This document shows positions 34,723 through 43,233 of a DNA stretch of 64,000 nucleotides, piece after piece. A program made the position numbers and the translations under genes. The notes beneath the pieces are model-generated. The model was given only the letters and a program-made list of their open reading frames with translations, was not told the DNA's origin and did no database searches. Origin of the DNA: Sphingobium sp. (GTDB taxonomy: Bacteria > Pseudomonadota > Alphaproteobacteria > Sphingomonadales > Sphingomonadaceae); contig JAGIAA010000008.1 of assembly GCA_017745115.1 (NCBI GenBank), forward strand, positions 1 through 64,000, in the 5' to 3' direction. Position 1 is the stretch's first letter. Every line of letters starts with the position of its first letter.

Positions 34723-36444
34723 TCAAGGAGCGACCGGCAGATCGATCCGCGATCCGGCCACGCCGCCGCGAAGCACCGTCAAGACGGGAGGCGGCGTCTG
34801 CTTGATGTTCTGAAGATTGCGCTGGCGCGGATCGGCGCCGGCGATAGTCACCCGCAATTTCGACCCCCGCGGCACGATGCGGGAAACGGGTGTCAATGCG
34901 ATGTCCAGCGTGGCCTTGTTGCCGATCGGCAGCGGCGCCACCTCTTTGCTGAGGCCGGAGTGCCAGGGCAATCCCAGGACGTCGTAAGGCGCCTTGCCGA
35001 GCTTGCGGTGTGAGAGTTTCAGACGGCCGAATGCGATCACCTCGACCTTGCCGTCTGCCGGGACTTGCTCGAGATAGACGAAGACGTCCGCGTCTGGCTT
35101 GTCGGCGACGATCTGGAGATGCGCGGTCGGATAACCGATCAGCTTGAGCGGCGCGTCCAGCGCGCTTGTCGTGTAACTGAGGCCCTTGTCATCCATCGGG
35201 CCCGGCCAGAAAGCGAAATACTCCGGAGGCGGCAGGTCATAGTTGACCGAGAAACTGTCGTGCCCCTCGGGGGTACGCCGGGCGCTGAGCGTGCCGTCAT
35301 TGGCGGAATGGGAGGTGCCGCTCTTTCCGCCGTCTAGGAACCAGGAGCGGCGAGCAGATACGGCACCGGGCAGGTCGTTCGAACGGACATATCCGCCCTT
35401 GCCGTTGAGGCCTTCCACCCAATAGGTCGCACGCGGTTCCTTATCGATGCCGTTGGCGGCACCTTTCAGGTGATGATCAAAGAAGCGCGTAACCTCACCG
35501 GGGAGGTCGAAGCCAACGGGCGACGCGCAGTGTCCGCCGGGGCCAGCGAGCAACTTGCCGTTGAGGTTGGCGGCTTCGAGAATGACGTGAGACGTCGGCT
35601 CGTCCTGCCAGTTTCCCCAGAAGTAGGTGGCCATGCCGGAATTGCGGATGGCCTTGAAATAAGGATAGGGGCCGGCCTCCTGCCAGAATGCATTGCCGGT
35701 GAATGTCGAGACGCTGTCGCGATAGGGCATGCCATACCAGAGCGGCCCCATCGGCGTATTATAGGCGTGCTGCCCGGCGGCAACCTTGAGCTCGCTCCCG
35801 TCAGCGTCGGCATCCACGGGAATGCTCGCGAGATCGACCGACAGGGGCTCGTCGGGTCGAGTGTTGAATTGGGCGGTGATGCCGCCGTTTCGCACGAAGG
35901 CATATTTGTCGATGTCGGTCGCGCCGACGAAGATCGCCTTGAGTGCCTTGGGCGCGGTGCTGGCCGTGTGGAGCGTCGTGCCGCCAAGATAGGAACAGCC
36001 GACCATGCCGACCATGCCGTCCGAGAAAGGCTGCTTGGCCAGCCATTCGATCAGGTCATGGCCGTCATTCGCCTCCGTGCGGTCCTGGAAGCCGCGGCGC
36101 ATGCCGAAGGACGCACCCTTGCCGCGAATGTCGGCGACCGCGACCACATAGCCCGCCCGGATGAGCGAACGCAGCGCCAACTGATCGTTCAGTGCAGTTT
36201 CGACGATCCTGCCCTGATCATCCTTGTAGCGCGCGCGATATGGAGTGAAGGCGAAGATAACAGGGAGTGGTTTGGCTGCCGCCGCCGTCCCGTTGGCAGG
36301 GCGATAGATATTCACCGCGAGCCGCGTGCCGTCGCGCACAGGAACATACTGAGAGGAGCGCAAGAAGTCCGGATAGGGCTGCGCGCTCGCTGAAACAGCG
36401 CTCGCTACAATCACCGTCGCCACCATCCGGCGAATCATCTGCAT
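34723..36444 (-). CDS. CocE/NonD-family hydrolase, exported (S15-like acyl esterase)
   Basis: A 573-residue alpha/beta hydrolase with a signal peptide ending near SAVSASAQP, so it acts in the periplasm or outside. The nucleophile is in GMVGCSYLGGTTL (Ser about 151), a His lies in LAGPGGHCASP (about 305), and a C-terminal jelly-roll domain (LIGYPTAHLQIVADKPDADVFVYLE) is typical of cocaine esterase and X-Pro peptidases. GGAGGGG lies 4-5 bases before ATG 36444; the longer frame from 36525 covers the operator and is rejected. It heads the ten-gene operon and may release the acid that the TRAP system and CoA-transferases handle. Confidence 0.87.
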   Translation of the reverse strand: MQMIRRMVATVIVASAVSASAQPYPDFLRSSQYVPVRDGTRLAVNIYRPANGTAAAAKPLPVIFAFTPYRARYKDDQGRIVETALNDQLALRSLIRAGYVVAVADIRGKGASFGMRRGFQDRTEANDGHDLIEWLAKQPFSDGMVGMVGCSYLGGTTLHTASTAPKALKAIFVGATDIDKYAFVRNGGITAQFNTRPDEPLSVDLASIPVDADADGSELKVAAGQHAYNTPMGPLWYGMPYRDSVSTFTGNAFWQEAGPYPYFKAIRNSGMATYFWGNWQDEPTSHVILEAANLNGKLLAGPGGHCASPVGFDLPGEVTRFFDHHLKGAANGIDKEPRATYWVEGLNGKGGYVRSNDLPGAVSARRSWFLDGGKSGTSHSANDGTLSARRTPEGHDSFSVNYDLPPPEYFAFWPGPMDDKGLSYTTSALDAPLKLIGYPTAHLQIVADKPDADVFVYLEQVPADGKVEVIAFGRLKLSHRKLGKAPYDVLGLPWHSGLSKEVAPLPIGNKATLDIALTPVSRIVPRGSKLRVTIAGADPRQRNLQNIKQTPPPVLTVLRGGVAGSRIDLPVAP

Positions 36445-36456
36445 CGTCCCCTCCAT

Positions 36457-36526
36457 ATTGTTGACAATTTGATCAGCAAAATCGCGGACGATTGCAAATG
36501 TTATTTTTGACAATATTGTTGACAAT
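36457..36526. promoter_or_regulatory. Palindromic operator array (ATTGTTGACAAT) at the CocE/gntR divergent promoter
   Basis: Two exact copies of ATTGTTGACAAT (36457-36468 and 36515-36526) and a third imperfect copy, ATTTTTGACAAT (36503-36514), directly abutting the second. The core TTGTTGACAA fits the TTGTnnACAA form used by FadR-subgroup GntR proteins. The first copy lies 13 bp upstream of the hydrolase start, and the pair lies about 50 bp before gntR, in a good position for both repression of the operon and autoregulation. Confidence 0.7.
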
Positions 36527-36575
36527 ATTGTGCGGGTGGGCGACAGGTGGGATCGGAATGAGGAATTACCTTTAA

Positions 36576-37235
36576 ATGACGGAATTAGCTGGGAATTTTA
36601 CCGGTGCCGATCTCGCCGATTGGCTACGTGACCGGATCAGGCGCGGTCGGCTGGTGCCAGGGCAACGTCTTGTGGAGGCCGATATCAGCGCCGAGACGGG
36701 GGCGAGCCGATCGAAAGTGCGCGAGGCTTTTCAACGTCTGGAGACGGAAGGCCTCGTTAATATCGAGGCATTTCGGGGGGCCTCAGTGCGCCGCGTCAGC
36801 ATAGAGGAGATCCGGCAGATCTATCGGGCCCGGGTGGCGCTCGAAGGCATTTGCGCTGCTGACTTCGCACGTTTCGCGACACTCGAACAGAAAGCACAAC
36901 TACTCGCCATTCAGGCCGGTCTTGACGAATGTGTGCAGGAACGGGCGGCCGAGCGTTTCGGCCGACTGAATCATGATTGGCACAAGCAGGTCATCGACGG
37001 GTCCGGGAATAGCGTCGTTCGTGACCTGCTGGGCCGCCTGACGGTGCCGATCAACCGCCTGCTCTTCGAGAGCTTCTATGATGAAGAGCGTCTCAGGATC
37101 GCCAATGACGATCACAAGGCGATAACCGCGGCGATTATGGCTGGCGACGCAGCAGCTGCCGAGGCCGCCATGCGCAAGCATGTCGAAGACGGGTTCGAAA
37201 CGCTCTCCAACATTGCGGGCGAGTTCGGCGCCTGA
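36576..37235 (+). CDS. GntR-family (FCD) transcriptional regulator
   Basis: A 219-residue regulator with an N-terminal winged helix (ADWLRDRIRRGRLVPGQRLVEADIS, SRSKVREAFQRLETEGLVNIEAFRGASVR) and an FCD ligand domain. All metal-binding positions of FCD are visible: HDWHKQVIDGSGN, DDHKAITAAI and MRKHVEDG. It is divergent from the ten-gene operon, separated by the ATTGTTGACAAT array, so it is the natural candidate regulator. The inducer is probably an organic acid of that pathway. The ATG at 36576 has only a weak ribosome-binding site (GAGGAATT region). Confidence 0.88.
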   Translation: MTELAGNFTGADLADWLRDRIRRGRLVPGQRLVEADISAETGASRSKVREAFQRLETEGLVNIEAFRGASVRRVSIEEIRQIYRARVALEGICAADFARFATLEQKAQLLAIQAGLDECVQERAAERFGRLNHDWHKQVIDGSGNSVVRDLLGRLTVPINRLLFESFYDEERLRIANDDHKAITAAIMAGDAAAAEAAMRKHVEDGFETLSNIAGEFGA

Positions 37236-37378
37236 GCCCATAAGGCTGCCTCGCCGGCGTCAGGAAAGGGGAGGCTCGTTCGGAGCGGGCTCCGAGATTA
37301 GGACACGCGCGCCGACAGGATGGGGCTGCATCCGTCGGCACACACTCCCGTTTCTTGCACGGACTTGGGAAACGAGCA

Positions 37379-37411
37379 GGCCGCAAGAGCTCCTGAAAGC
37401 TCAAAGCGGCC
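37379..37411 (-). terminator. Hairpin downstream of galM
   Basis: GGCCGC and GCGGCC (37379-37384 and 37406-37411) flank an inner AGCTC/GAGCT pairing. It lies 11 bp after the galM stop. It also lies downstream of the converging gntR gene, so it could serve both. The rest of 37236-37422 shows no gene. Confidence 0.4.
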
Positions 37412-37422
37412 AGCATTCACCT

Positions 37423-38562
37423 TCAGCGCGGCTTGGTCGAAAAGCGATAGATGATGGTGTTGCGATAGGTCTGACCCGGGTTAAGCCGCGCCGAACCAAA
37501 GGCGGGTTGGTTCGGTGTGTCGGGAAAGACCTGCGGTTCAAGTGCAATCCCATCGCCTTGACGATAGGCGAGGCTGGACTTGCCGATCGCCGTGCCGTCC
37601 AGGAAGTTACCCGTATAGAGCTGAACGCCCGGCTGGTTGGACAATATGTCCATCACGCGCCCACTTCCAGGATCTTCGACGCGCGCCATCAATTGGGGCG
37701 TAGCGGCGAGGCTGCGGCTGATCACGAAATTTTCATCGTAGCCCTGGCCGAATACGATCTGGTCATCGCGGCCGTCGCGAATGCGCGTACCGATAACGGC
37801 GGGCTTGCGAAAATCAAAGGGAGTGCCCGCCACCGGCCGAAACTGTCCTGTTGGGATCAGGGTCTGGTCCACCGGCGTGGTTGTCTCGGCCGGGATCGTG
37901 AGGATGTGGCCATAGATCGACTTTTGCGAGGCCTCGCCCGCAAGGTTGAAAAAGCTGTGGTTCGTGATGTTGACGATCGTTGGCTTCGTCGTGGTGGCGA
38001 CATAGTCGATCCGCAGCTCATTGCGTTCATTGAGCGCATAGGTGGCGGTCACAGTGAGTTGGCCGGGATAGCCTTCTTCGCCATCTTCGCTGACATATTT
38101 GAGGACCACCGACGCGCTGGGTCCGCTGGCGACGCTCTCGACCGTCCACAGGCGCTTGTCATAACCTCGTACGCCGCCATGCAGGGCATTGGGGCCGTTG
38201 TTGAGGGCCAGCTTATAGCTTTGGCCGTCGATGTTGAATGTGCCGCTTTTAATCCGGTTAGCGTAGCGGCCCACGGTGGCACCGAAATAATTGGGTGCGG
38301 TCAGATAGCCCTTCATGTTCGCATAGCCGAGGGTGACGTCCGCCGACTTCCCCTTTCGGTCGAGTGTGGTGAGCGATTGAAGAATTGCGCCGTAGCTCAG
38401 AATCCGCGCCTTGGTTCCCTTGGCATTGGTGAGAGTAATGGCCTCGACCGGTCGTCCGTCGGTCAGCGTGCCGAACTGCGCGCGGGACGCCTCCGCCGCA
38501 TAACTCGCCGACGAAAGCAATCCCGCGGAACACAGGCTGGCGAACAGTACGGACCCTCGCAT
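37423..38562 (-). CDS. galM: Aldose 1-epimerase (mutarotase), exported
   Basis: A 379-residue GalM-type enzyme that interconverts alpha and beta anomers of aldoses. A signal peptide ends near SSASYAAEA, so it acts in the periplasm. Active-site stretches are HGGVRGYDKRLW, NITNHSFFNLAG (acid His) and GIALEPQVFPDTPNQP (base Glu). I chose ATG 38562 because GAGAGG lies 9 bases upstream; ATG 38571 directly abuts that site. The promoter carries a copy of the arabinose-locus box identical to that of GH3, so it belongs to the arabinose regulon although an unrelated operon lies between. Confidence 0.9.
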   Translation of the reverse strand: MRGSVLFASLCSAGLLSSASYAAEASRAQFGTLTDGRPVEAITLTNAKGTKARILSYGAILQSLTTLDRKGKSADVTLGYANMKGYLTAPNYFGATVGRYANRIKSGTFNIDGQSYKLALNNGPNALHGGVRGYDKRLWTVESVASGPSASVVLKYVSEDGEEGYPGQLTVTATYALNERNELRIDYVATTTKPTIVNITNHSFFNLAGEASQKSIYGHILTIPAETTTPVDQTLIPTGQFRPVAGTPFDFRKPAVIGTRIRDGRDDQIVFGQGYDENFVISRSLAATPQLMARVEDPGSGRVMDILSNQPGVQLYTGNFLDGTAIGKSSLAYRQGDGIALEPQVFPDTPNQPAFGSARLNPGQTYRNTIIYRFSTKPR

Positions 38563-38646
38563 GTCTTTCATCCTCTCTTGCGATGCAGGCATCTCTTGCC
38601 TTGCTGAGGGTCAGGCGTGCGCCCAGTGACCCGATATCGCCCGATC

Positions 38647-38662
38647 ATTAGTCCGACAAATA
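38647..38662 (+). promoter_or_regulatory. GntR-type box before galM
   Basis: ATTAGTCCGACAAATA, 85 bp upstream of the galM start, identical to the copy at 21477-21492. Confidence 0.7.
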
Positions 38663-38699
38663 ATGAGGTCAATGGTGTCGAGCAGGCGGAGGGAGAAAA

Positions 38700-38898
38700 A
38701 GGATGCGCGCGCTTCACATGGCTGCTGGTCCGCAGCGACGGCCGCGTGGACATCAAGGCTGACTATATGTTGAAGACTGACGATGGAGTGATCATCGACG
38801 TCGTCAATACGGGGGGCGCCGCGTACGTCCAAACAAGGCCAGTCGCCCAGACGGGCGTGAACACATCCACGCTTCGAGGCGCCCCTGGGCAAGTGTGA
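38700..38898 (+). pseudogene. Fragment of a DUF3237-family gene
   Basis: The plus-strand reading frame contains LLVRSDGRVDIKADYMLKTD followed by DGVIIDVVNTGG, which matches the central part of DUF3237 (compare LVRADGVIELKAHYLLEADDG in the intact gene at 48465-48914). The N-terminal third and the C-terminal YFRVTP / WLSR part are missing, and the frame ends at 38898. It is a remnant of a gene related to those in the 48-51 kb region. The remainder of 38899-39229 holds no recognisable gene. Confidence 0.6.
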
Positions 38899-39229
38899 GT
38901 AGCAGGGCCAAACTGTTTTCATCGGAACGTTGGAAGCCGCCAAAGCGGGGCCGCGAGCAGGGTGGCTGCATATCTTCCGGTCGGGCGCTAGGGCCATGTG
39001 AACAGCGGCACTGCGCCGGTCGTGAGCACGATCGGCGAGCGCTGTCTGGTCCCGCTTGATCGGCACGCTTCGATAGCCGAGAAAATTCATGTCCGGCCCA
39101 GGACCTGGTATCTGCAAGCATCTCCATCCTTCTGCCCCTGGGGAAGGGCAGGGTTGCTTGCGTTGGTGGCGGTGCTTCTGGGGTCGGCGCCACCGCCAAG
39201 TGCTTTGCACTGGATGAGCTTTGCAGGCT

Positions 39230-40534
39230 TTAGGTCGCGAGCGACGAAGCCATTTCACGATAATATGTCGCTGCCCGAAGCAGGCACAGGCCAGCCAGGA
39301 TCGGCGTCACGGCGATGATCAGCATCGAATAGCGAATGGCATTCTCACCAAGGGAGGCCGACAGGGCATCGTTGAGAACCCCCACGGCCGCGGGCCCGAC
39401 GGCGTTGCCAATGAAGCCCGCGCCGAACACCAGCACGGCGATCGCCAGGGCGCGCCTTTGAGACCCTATAATGTTTGCCGTCGCGGCATAGACCGGGGCC
39501 TGGTGGATGAGCGTGAGCAGGCTTGCGACAATAAATGCGGGCAGCCAGACCTGATAGCGTTCGCCAAGCAGGAACATCGCCTCAGCAGGGCCGACCAGTA
39601 TGCAAGCAACGGCGGGCAGCGTAATGCGCAGGGACAGGTGGCGCAGCGGAAGCCGGTCCAGCAACAGCCCGCCCAGCAGGACGCCCGTCGCGCCGACCAC
39701 GCCGCGCACAGGGCCGGTGATTCCGGCAACTTCGGCCAGCGTCATATGATGGACCCGCGTGAAGAAGCTCGGCGTCCAGGCGCCAGAGGCCCAGACATTG
39801 GCTCCCATGAGCGTGGAACCAAGGAACAGCCACAGGAAGCATTTGTTCGAGAACAACGAGCCGATTTCCGACATTATTGCGCTGATTGGTTGCATCGCCC
39901 GCGGGGCCTTTGCTGTGGCCGCGCGGAGGGGCTCCTTGACGGTCAGCATAAAAAGAATGGCAACCAGCATGCCGGGCACGCCCATGGCGATGAACATCGC
40001 GCGCCAACCGTGATGCTGTGCGATCCAGCCAGCGAGTGGAAAAAATGCAATGAAGGCGATGGAGTTGGCGGTCCCGAAGATCGCCATGGCGAGCGGTCTG
40101 CGCTGCGGGGGGAAGAGATCGGCAATGATGGAATTCGAGGGCGGAATGCCGCATGCCTCGCCCGCACCCATGAGGAACCGGGCGATTGCGAGCTGCCAGA
40201 TTGCGCCGACATAGCCGGTCAGGACTGTCATCAGGCTCCAGAACGAAAGACCGATCGCGATGATATTGCGCCGATTGGCGCGATCGGCGAGCCAGGCGAT
40301 CGGAATGCCCAGAAAGGAATAGAGGAAAATGAAGGCGAGGCCGGAAACAAGGCCGAGTTCCGTGTCCGACGCGGCGAACTCGCGCTTGATCATCGGCAAC
40401 GCCAGGCCGAGCAGGGAACGATCCAGATAGTTGAAGACCGATATCAGGGTGAGCACGAGGAGCGGCCAGGTCGCGCCCTTCGGCCAGGGAGCTTGAGCTG
40501 GGTCTCGACCCGCGTCGCCAGCTGCTGCGGCCAT
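39230..40534 (-). CDS. MFS transporter, spinster/aromatic-acid type
   Basis: A 434-residue major facilitator with twelve predicted hydrophobic segments. LISVFNYLDRSLLGLALPMIKREF and GIPIAWLADRANRRNIIAIGLSFWS carry the DR and loop 2-3 motifs typical of this large sphingomonad group. ATG 40534 has GAGGAGA 5 bases upstream; a GTG at 40552 overlapping the previous stop is an alternative. It is the last gene of a minus-strand operon with a TBDR, a TauD-type dioxygenase and a ThDP enzyme, so it probably carries the substrate or a breakdown product. Confidence 0.88.
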   Translation of the reverse strand: MAAAAGDAGRDPAQAPWPKGATWPLLVLTLISVFNYLDRSLLGLALPMIKREFAASDTELGLVSGLAFIFLYSFLGIPIAWLADRANRRNIIAIGLSFWSLMTVLTGYVGAIWQLAIARFLMGAGEACGIPPSNSIIADLFPPQRRPLAMAIFGTANSIAFIAFFPLAGWIAQHHGWRAMFIAMGVPGMLVAILFMLTVKEPLRAATAKAPRAMQPISAIMSEIGSLFSNKCFLWLFLGSTLMGANVWASGAWTPSFFTRVHHMTLAEVAGITGPVRGVVGATGVLLGGLLLDRLPLRHLSLRITLPAVACILVGPAEAMFLLGERYQVWLPAFIVASLLTLIHQAPVYAATANIIGSQRRALAIAVLVFGAGFIGNAVGPAAVGVLNDALSASLGENAIRYSMLIIAVTPILAGLCLLRAATYYREMASSLAT

Positions 40535-40548
40535 CTTCTCTCCTCGCT

Positions 40549-42174
40549 TCACAGGCGCGATGCTCGCGTTTCCGTACCGGTGATGAACTCGAGCAAGGCG
40601 GGCTTGCCAGCCTCCGTTGCAGCAATCCCCCGGCGAATGGCTGCACGGATTTCCCCCGGATCAACCACGCGCTCGCCATAGCCTCCCAAGGCCTTTGCAA
40701 AGTCCGCATAATGACCTGAAATGTCCGTCGAACGATAGCGATCGGTCGCGACCGGCATTTGATCGAGCTCAATGGCCATCGCGCTGTTGTTCAGCAAAAT
40801 CGACAGGATGGGAAGCCGTTCGCGCACGGCGGTTTCGAAATCCATACCGGTGAAGCCGATCGCCGCGTCGCCCCAGACATTGATGCAGAGCTTGTCGGGA
40901 CACGCCAGCTTGGCGCCCATGGCCAAACCCAACCCATAGCCGAGCTGCGTCGATTTTCCCCAGCCGATGTAACTGAGCGGTGAGATGGATTTCCAGAACG
41001 GCGTCAACTGGTCCCGCGGTGAGCCCGCATCGTGGGTGATGATCGTGTTCGCGACGTCGACCGTCTGTTGGAGATCCCAGAGCACGCGATAGGGGCTGAG
41101 AGGCGTTTCCTGGCTTTCGAGGAGGGGCCGCCACTGTGCCATCCACGCGGCTTCGACCGCGCTGATCTCCGCCGCTACGGACGATGCGTCCCGCGGGGCC
41201 GACAAGCGTTCCTTGCAGGCCGCGACCAGCATCTTCAGCGTCAGGCCGGCGTCTCCCGCGAGCGCCATGTCGCAGCGCACACCCTTGTTGAAGTCCGCGG
41301 GATCGAGCGTGGCGTGGATGATTGGCACGTTGCTCGGCATCGAGACGCCGAAGGCGGTAATGCCGAAGCTGCAACCGATGCCCAGGATCAGATCGGCATT
41401 ATCGAGGAAATGACGCAGCTGACCGGAAATTGCGGCGCCGCCTGATCCGAGCGACAGCGGGTGCGTTTCATCGAAACAGCTTTTGCCTTCCAGGCTGGTG
41501 GACACCGGGGCGGCGAGAAGTTCACAAAGGTCACGCAAATCGGCATATGCATTTGCCCAGTGAACGCCCTGGCCGGCGTGGACGACGAGGCGCCGCGCCG
41601 CCACCAGCCGGTCCGCCACCTTAGCGACCATCTCGGGATCGGGCCCGGAGCGGGTGGAGACGACCGGCGCATAGGAAAAATCGCCGACATCTTCATCGAG
41701 GACATCCCACGGCATCTCGACGAGGGCAGGCCGCAGCCGGCCGTTTCGCAGCGCCGTAAACGCACGCCGCAGGATGTCCGGCGTATCCACCGAGCGAAGG
41801 ATGGGCTCCGCCGTCTTGGTGATGTCGCGCATCGAGATCGAGGCATTGTAGTTGTCCGGCACATGCGCGAGCCGGCGCGCATAGCCCTGCGGCAGGACAA
41901 GGACGGGAACGCTCTCGGAATAGGCCTGCGCAACGCCGCCATAAGCGTTCTCCGTGCCCGGACCGTGCTGCATGGCGAACACGCCCATGCGCTTTCCACG
42001 GGTGAGCCGCGAAAGGGCGTCGGCCATGTGGACGCCCGTCCGCTCCTGCCGGACGATGATGGGCCGGATGCCGATGGCCGCGGCCTGTTCCAGGACCGCG
42101 TTGCGGGGATATCCGAATATGACATCCACGCCCTCGCGGCGAAGGATCTCGGCAATTGCCGTACTGACTTTCAT
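40549..42174 (-). CDS. Thiamine-diphosphate-dependent enzyme (acetolactate synthase-like)
   Basis: A 541-residue enzyme with the three-domain ThDP layout. The N-terminal domain has the activating Glu in IIVRQERTGVHMADA (about residue 45) and MQHGPGTENAYGG. The C-terminal ThDP motif is GDAAIGFTGMDFETAVRERLP followed by ILLNNS, where GDA replaces the more common GDG. It is related to acetolactate synthases and to 2-keto acid and acyl-CoA lyases/decarboxylases; the exact reaction cannot be read. It lies 9 bp after the dioxygenase gene, so the substrate may be the keto acid or aldehyde the dioxygenase produces. Biosynthetic acetolactate synthase is unlikely, since no small subunit is nearby. Confidence 0.85.
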   Translation of the reverse strand: MKVSTAIAEILRREGVDVIFGYPRNAVLEQAAAIGIRPIIVRQERTGVHMADALSRLTRGKRMGVFAMQHGPGTENAYGGVAQAYSESVPVLVLPQGYARRLAHVPDNYNASISMRDITKTAEPILRSVDTPDILRRAFTALRNGRLRPALVEMPWDVLDEDVGDFSYAPVVSTRSGPDPEMVAKVADRLVAARRLVVHAGQGVHWANAYADLRDLCELLAAPVSTSLEGKSCFDETHPLSLGSGGAAISGQLRHFLDNADLILGIGCSFGITAFGVSMPSNVPIIHATLDPADFNKGVRCDMALAGDAGLTLKMLVAACKERLSAPRDASSVAAEISAVEAAWMAQWRPLLESQETPLSPYRVLWDLQQTVDVANTIITHDAGSPRDQLTPFWKSISPLSYIGWGKSTQLGYGLGLAMGAKLACPDKLCINVWGDAAIGFTGMDFETAVRERLPILSILLNNSAMAIELDQMPVATDRYRSTDISGHYADFAKALGGYGERVVDPGEIRAAIRRGIAATEAGKPALLEFITGTETRASRL

Positions 42175-42183
42175 GCCCGGTGG

Positions 42184-43137
42184 TCAGCGCTGGAGGTGGG
42201 GAAGCCCGAGTGGACGTTCGCCCTTCACGGTCGTTCGGATGAGATGGCGCCGCTCATATTTGAAGTCGTGCACGCCCCGGTGAAGCGTGAACCGATTGTC
42301 CCAGACCAGCAGCGTGTCTTTGCGCCACTTTATGCGGCAATGATAATGGAGGTGCTGCGCCAGTCCCTGGAGATAATTGAGCAGCGAACGACTTTCCGCC
42401 TCGCTCCAGCCAACAAAATGCTTGAAATAGGCGGTTGTGGCAAAGATCGCCTTGCGGCCGGTCTCCGGATGAACGCGGACGGCCGGGTGAATGTTGGTCA
42501 ACTCATCCTCGCTGAAGTCGTGGCTTTCGCGAAGGCGCAGCCGCTTCTCGGGCGGAAGCTTCTCGTTCTTCGACCAGATGTCTGCGCCGGAATAGACGAC
42601 CTGCAAGCCGTCGAGCAGTTCCTTCATGCCGTCCGAGAGATGCTCGTAGACGAGATAAGCGTTGGAGAACGCAGTGTCTCCGCCCCATTGCGGCACCTCG
42701 AGAGCGCGCATGACGATGCATTTCGGCGGCGTCAGAAGAAAGGGGCTGTCGGTGTGGAAATGTTCGAAGGACGGTACGACATTCTCGGGCTCATGCGCCT
42801 CTCGCCGGACCTCCTGCATGTCGCGATGACCGTCATAGGTGGGGGCCTGCGGCAGCTCCGTGATCTCTCCGAAATAGCGCGAGAAGGCCTTGTGCTGATC
42901 AGGCGTCAGATTCTGATCCCGGAACACGATGATCAGAAAATGCTCGAAGGCCTTCATGACCTCCGCGAGCGTGAGGTCGTCGAGCGGCTTCCGCAAATCG
43001 ACCCCGGTGATTTCGCATCCGCAGGCACCGCTGATGGGCTCGACGCCGATGCGCTTGAACTCCGGCATCGGGAGGCCGGCCACGACAGGAGTGCCGGCCG
43101 CTGACACCTGTGGTGCAGGCGAGGAATTGATGTTCAA
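42184..43137 (-). CDS. TauD/TfdA-family Fe(II)/2-oxoglutarate dioxygenase
   Basis: A 317-residue oxygenase. The iron ligands are in FEHFHTDSPFLL (HxD) and DNRFTLHRGVHDF (distal His), and the 2-oxoglutarate Arg is in RRHLIRTTVKG. Relatives hydroxylate next to a sulfonate, ether or ester and so release it. GACGCEITGVDLRKPL is the usual N-terminal signature. The start is TTG 43137, with AAGGA 5 bases upstream; an ATG at 43068 is a later option. It lies in the operon TBDR - dioxygenase - ThDP enzyme - MFS. The substrate is unknown. Confidence 0.88.
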   Translation of the reverse strand: MNINSSPAPQVSAAGTPVVAGLPMPEFKRIGVEPISGACGCEITGVDLRKPLDDLTLAEVMKAFEHFLIIVFRDQNLTPDQHKAFSRYFGEITELPQAPTYDGHRDMQEVRREAHEPENVVPSFEHFHTDSPFLLTPPKCIVMRALEVPQWGGDTAFSNAYLVYEHLSDGMKELLDGLQVVYSGADIWSKNEKLPPEKRLRLRESHDFSEDELTNIHPAVRVHPETGRKAIFATTAYFKHFVGWSEAESRSLLNYLQGLAQHLHYHCRIKWRKDTLLVWDNRFTLHRGVHDFKYERRHLIRTTVKGERPLGLPHLQR

Positions 43138-43233
43138 GGTCGTTCCTTTCAGGGACGTGAAATCCGGGGTGGGCCGGCGAGACCCGTTCGATGTGAAGGA
43201 AACCCGAAGGAGTCCCGCCGGCCAGCCGTAACT

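Noticed and set aside
38899..39229. Continuation of the DUF3237 remnant in other frames
   Set aside because: I looked for the C-terminal YFRVTP and WLSR signatures in the following frames and did not find them.
39221..40681. Plus-strand frame of 486 codons opposite the MFS gene
   Set aside because: Composition rich in Gln, Arg and Glu, as expected for antisense of a membrane protein; no family match.
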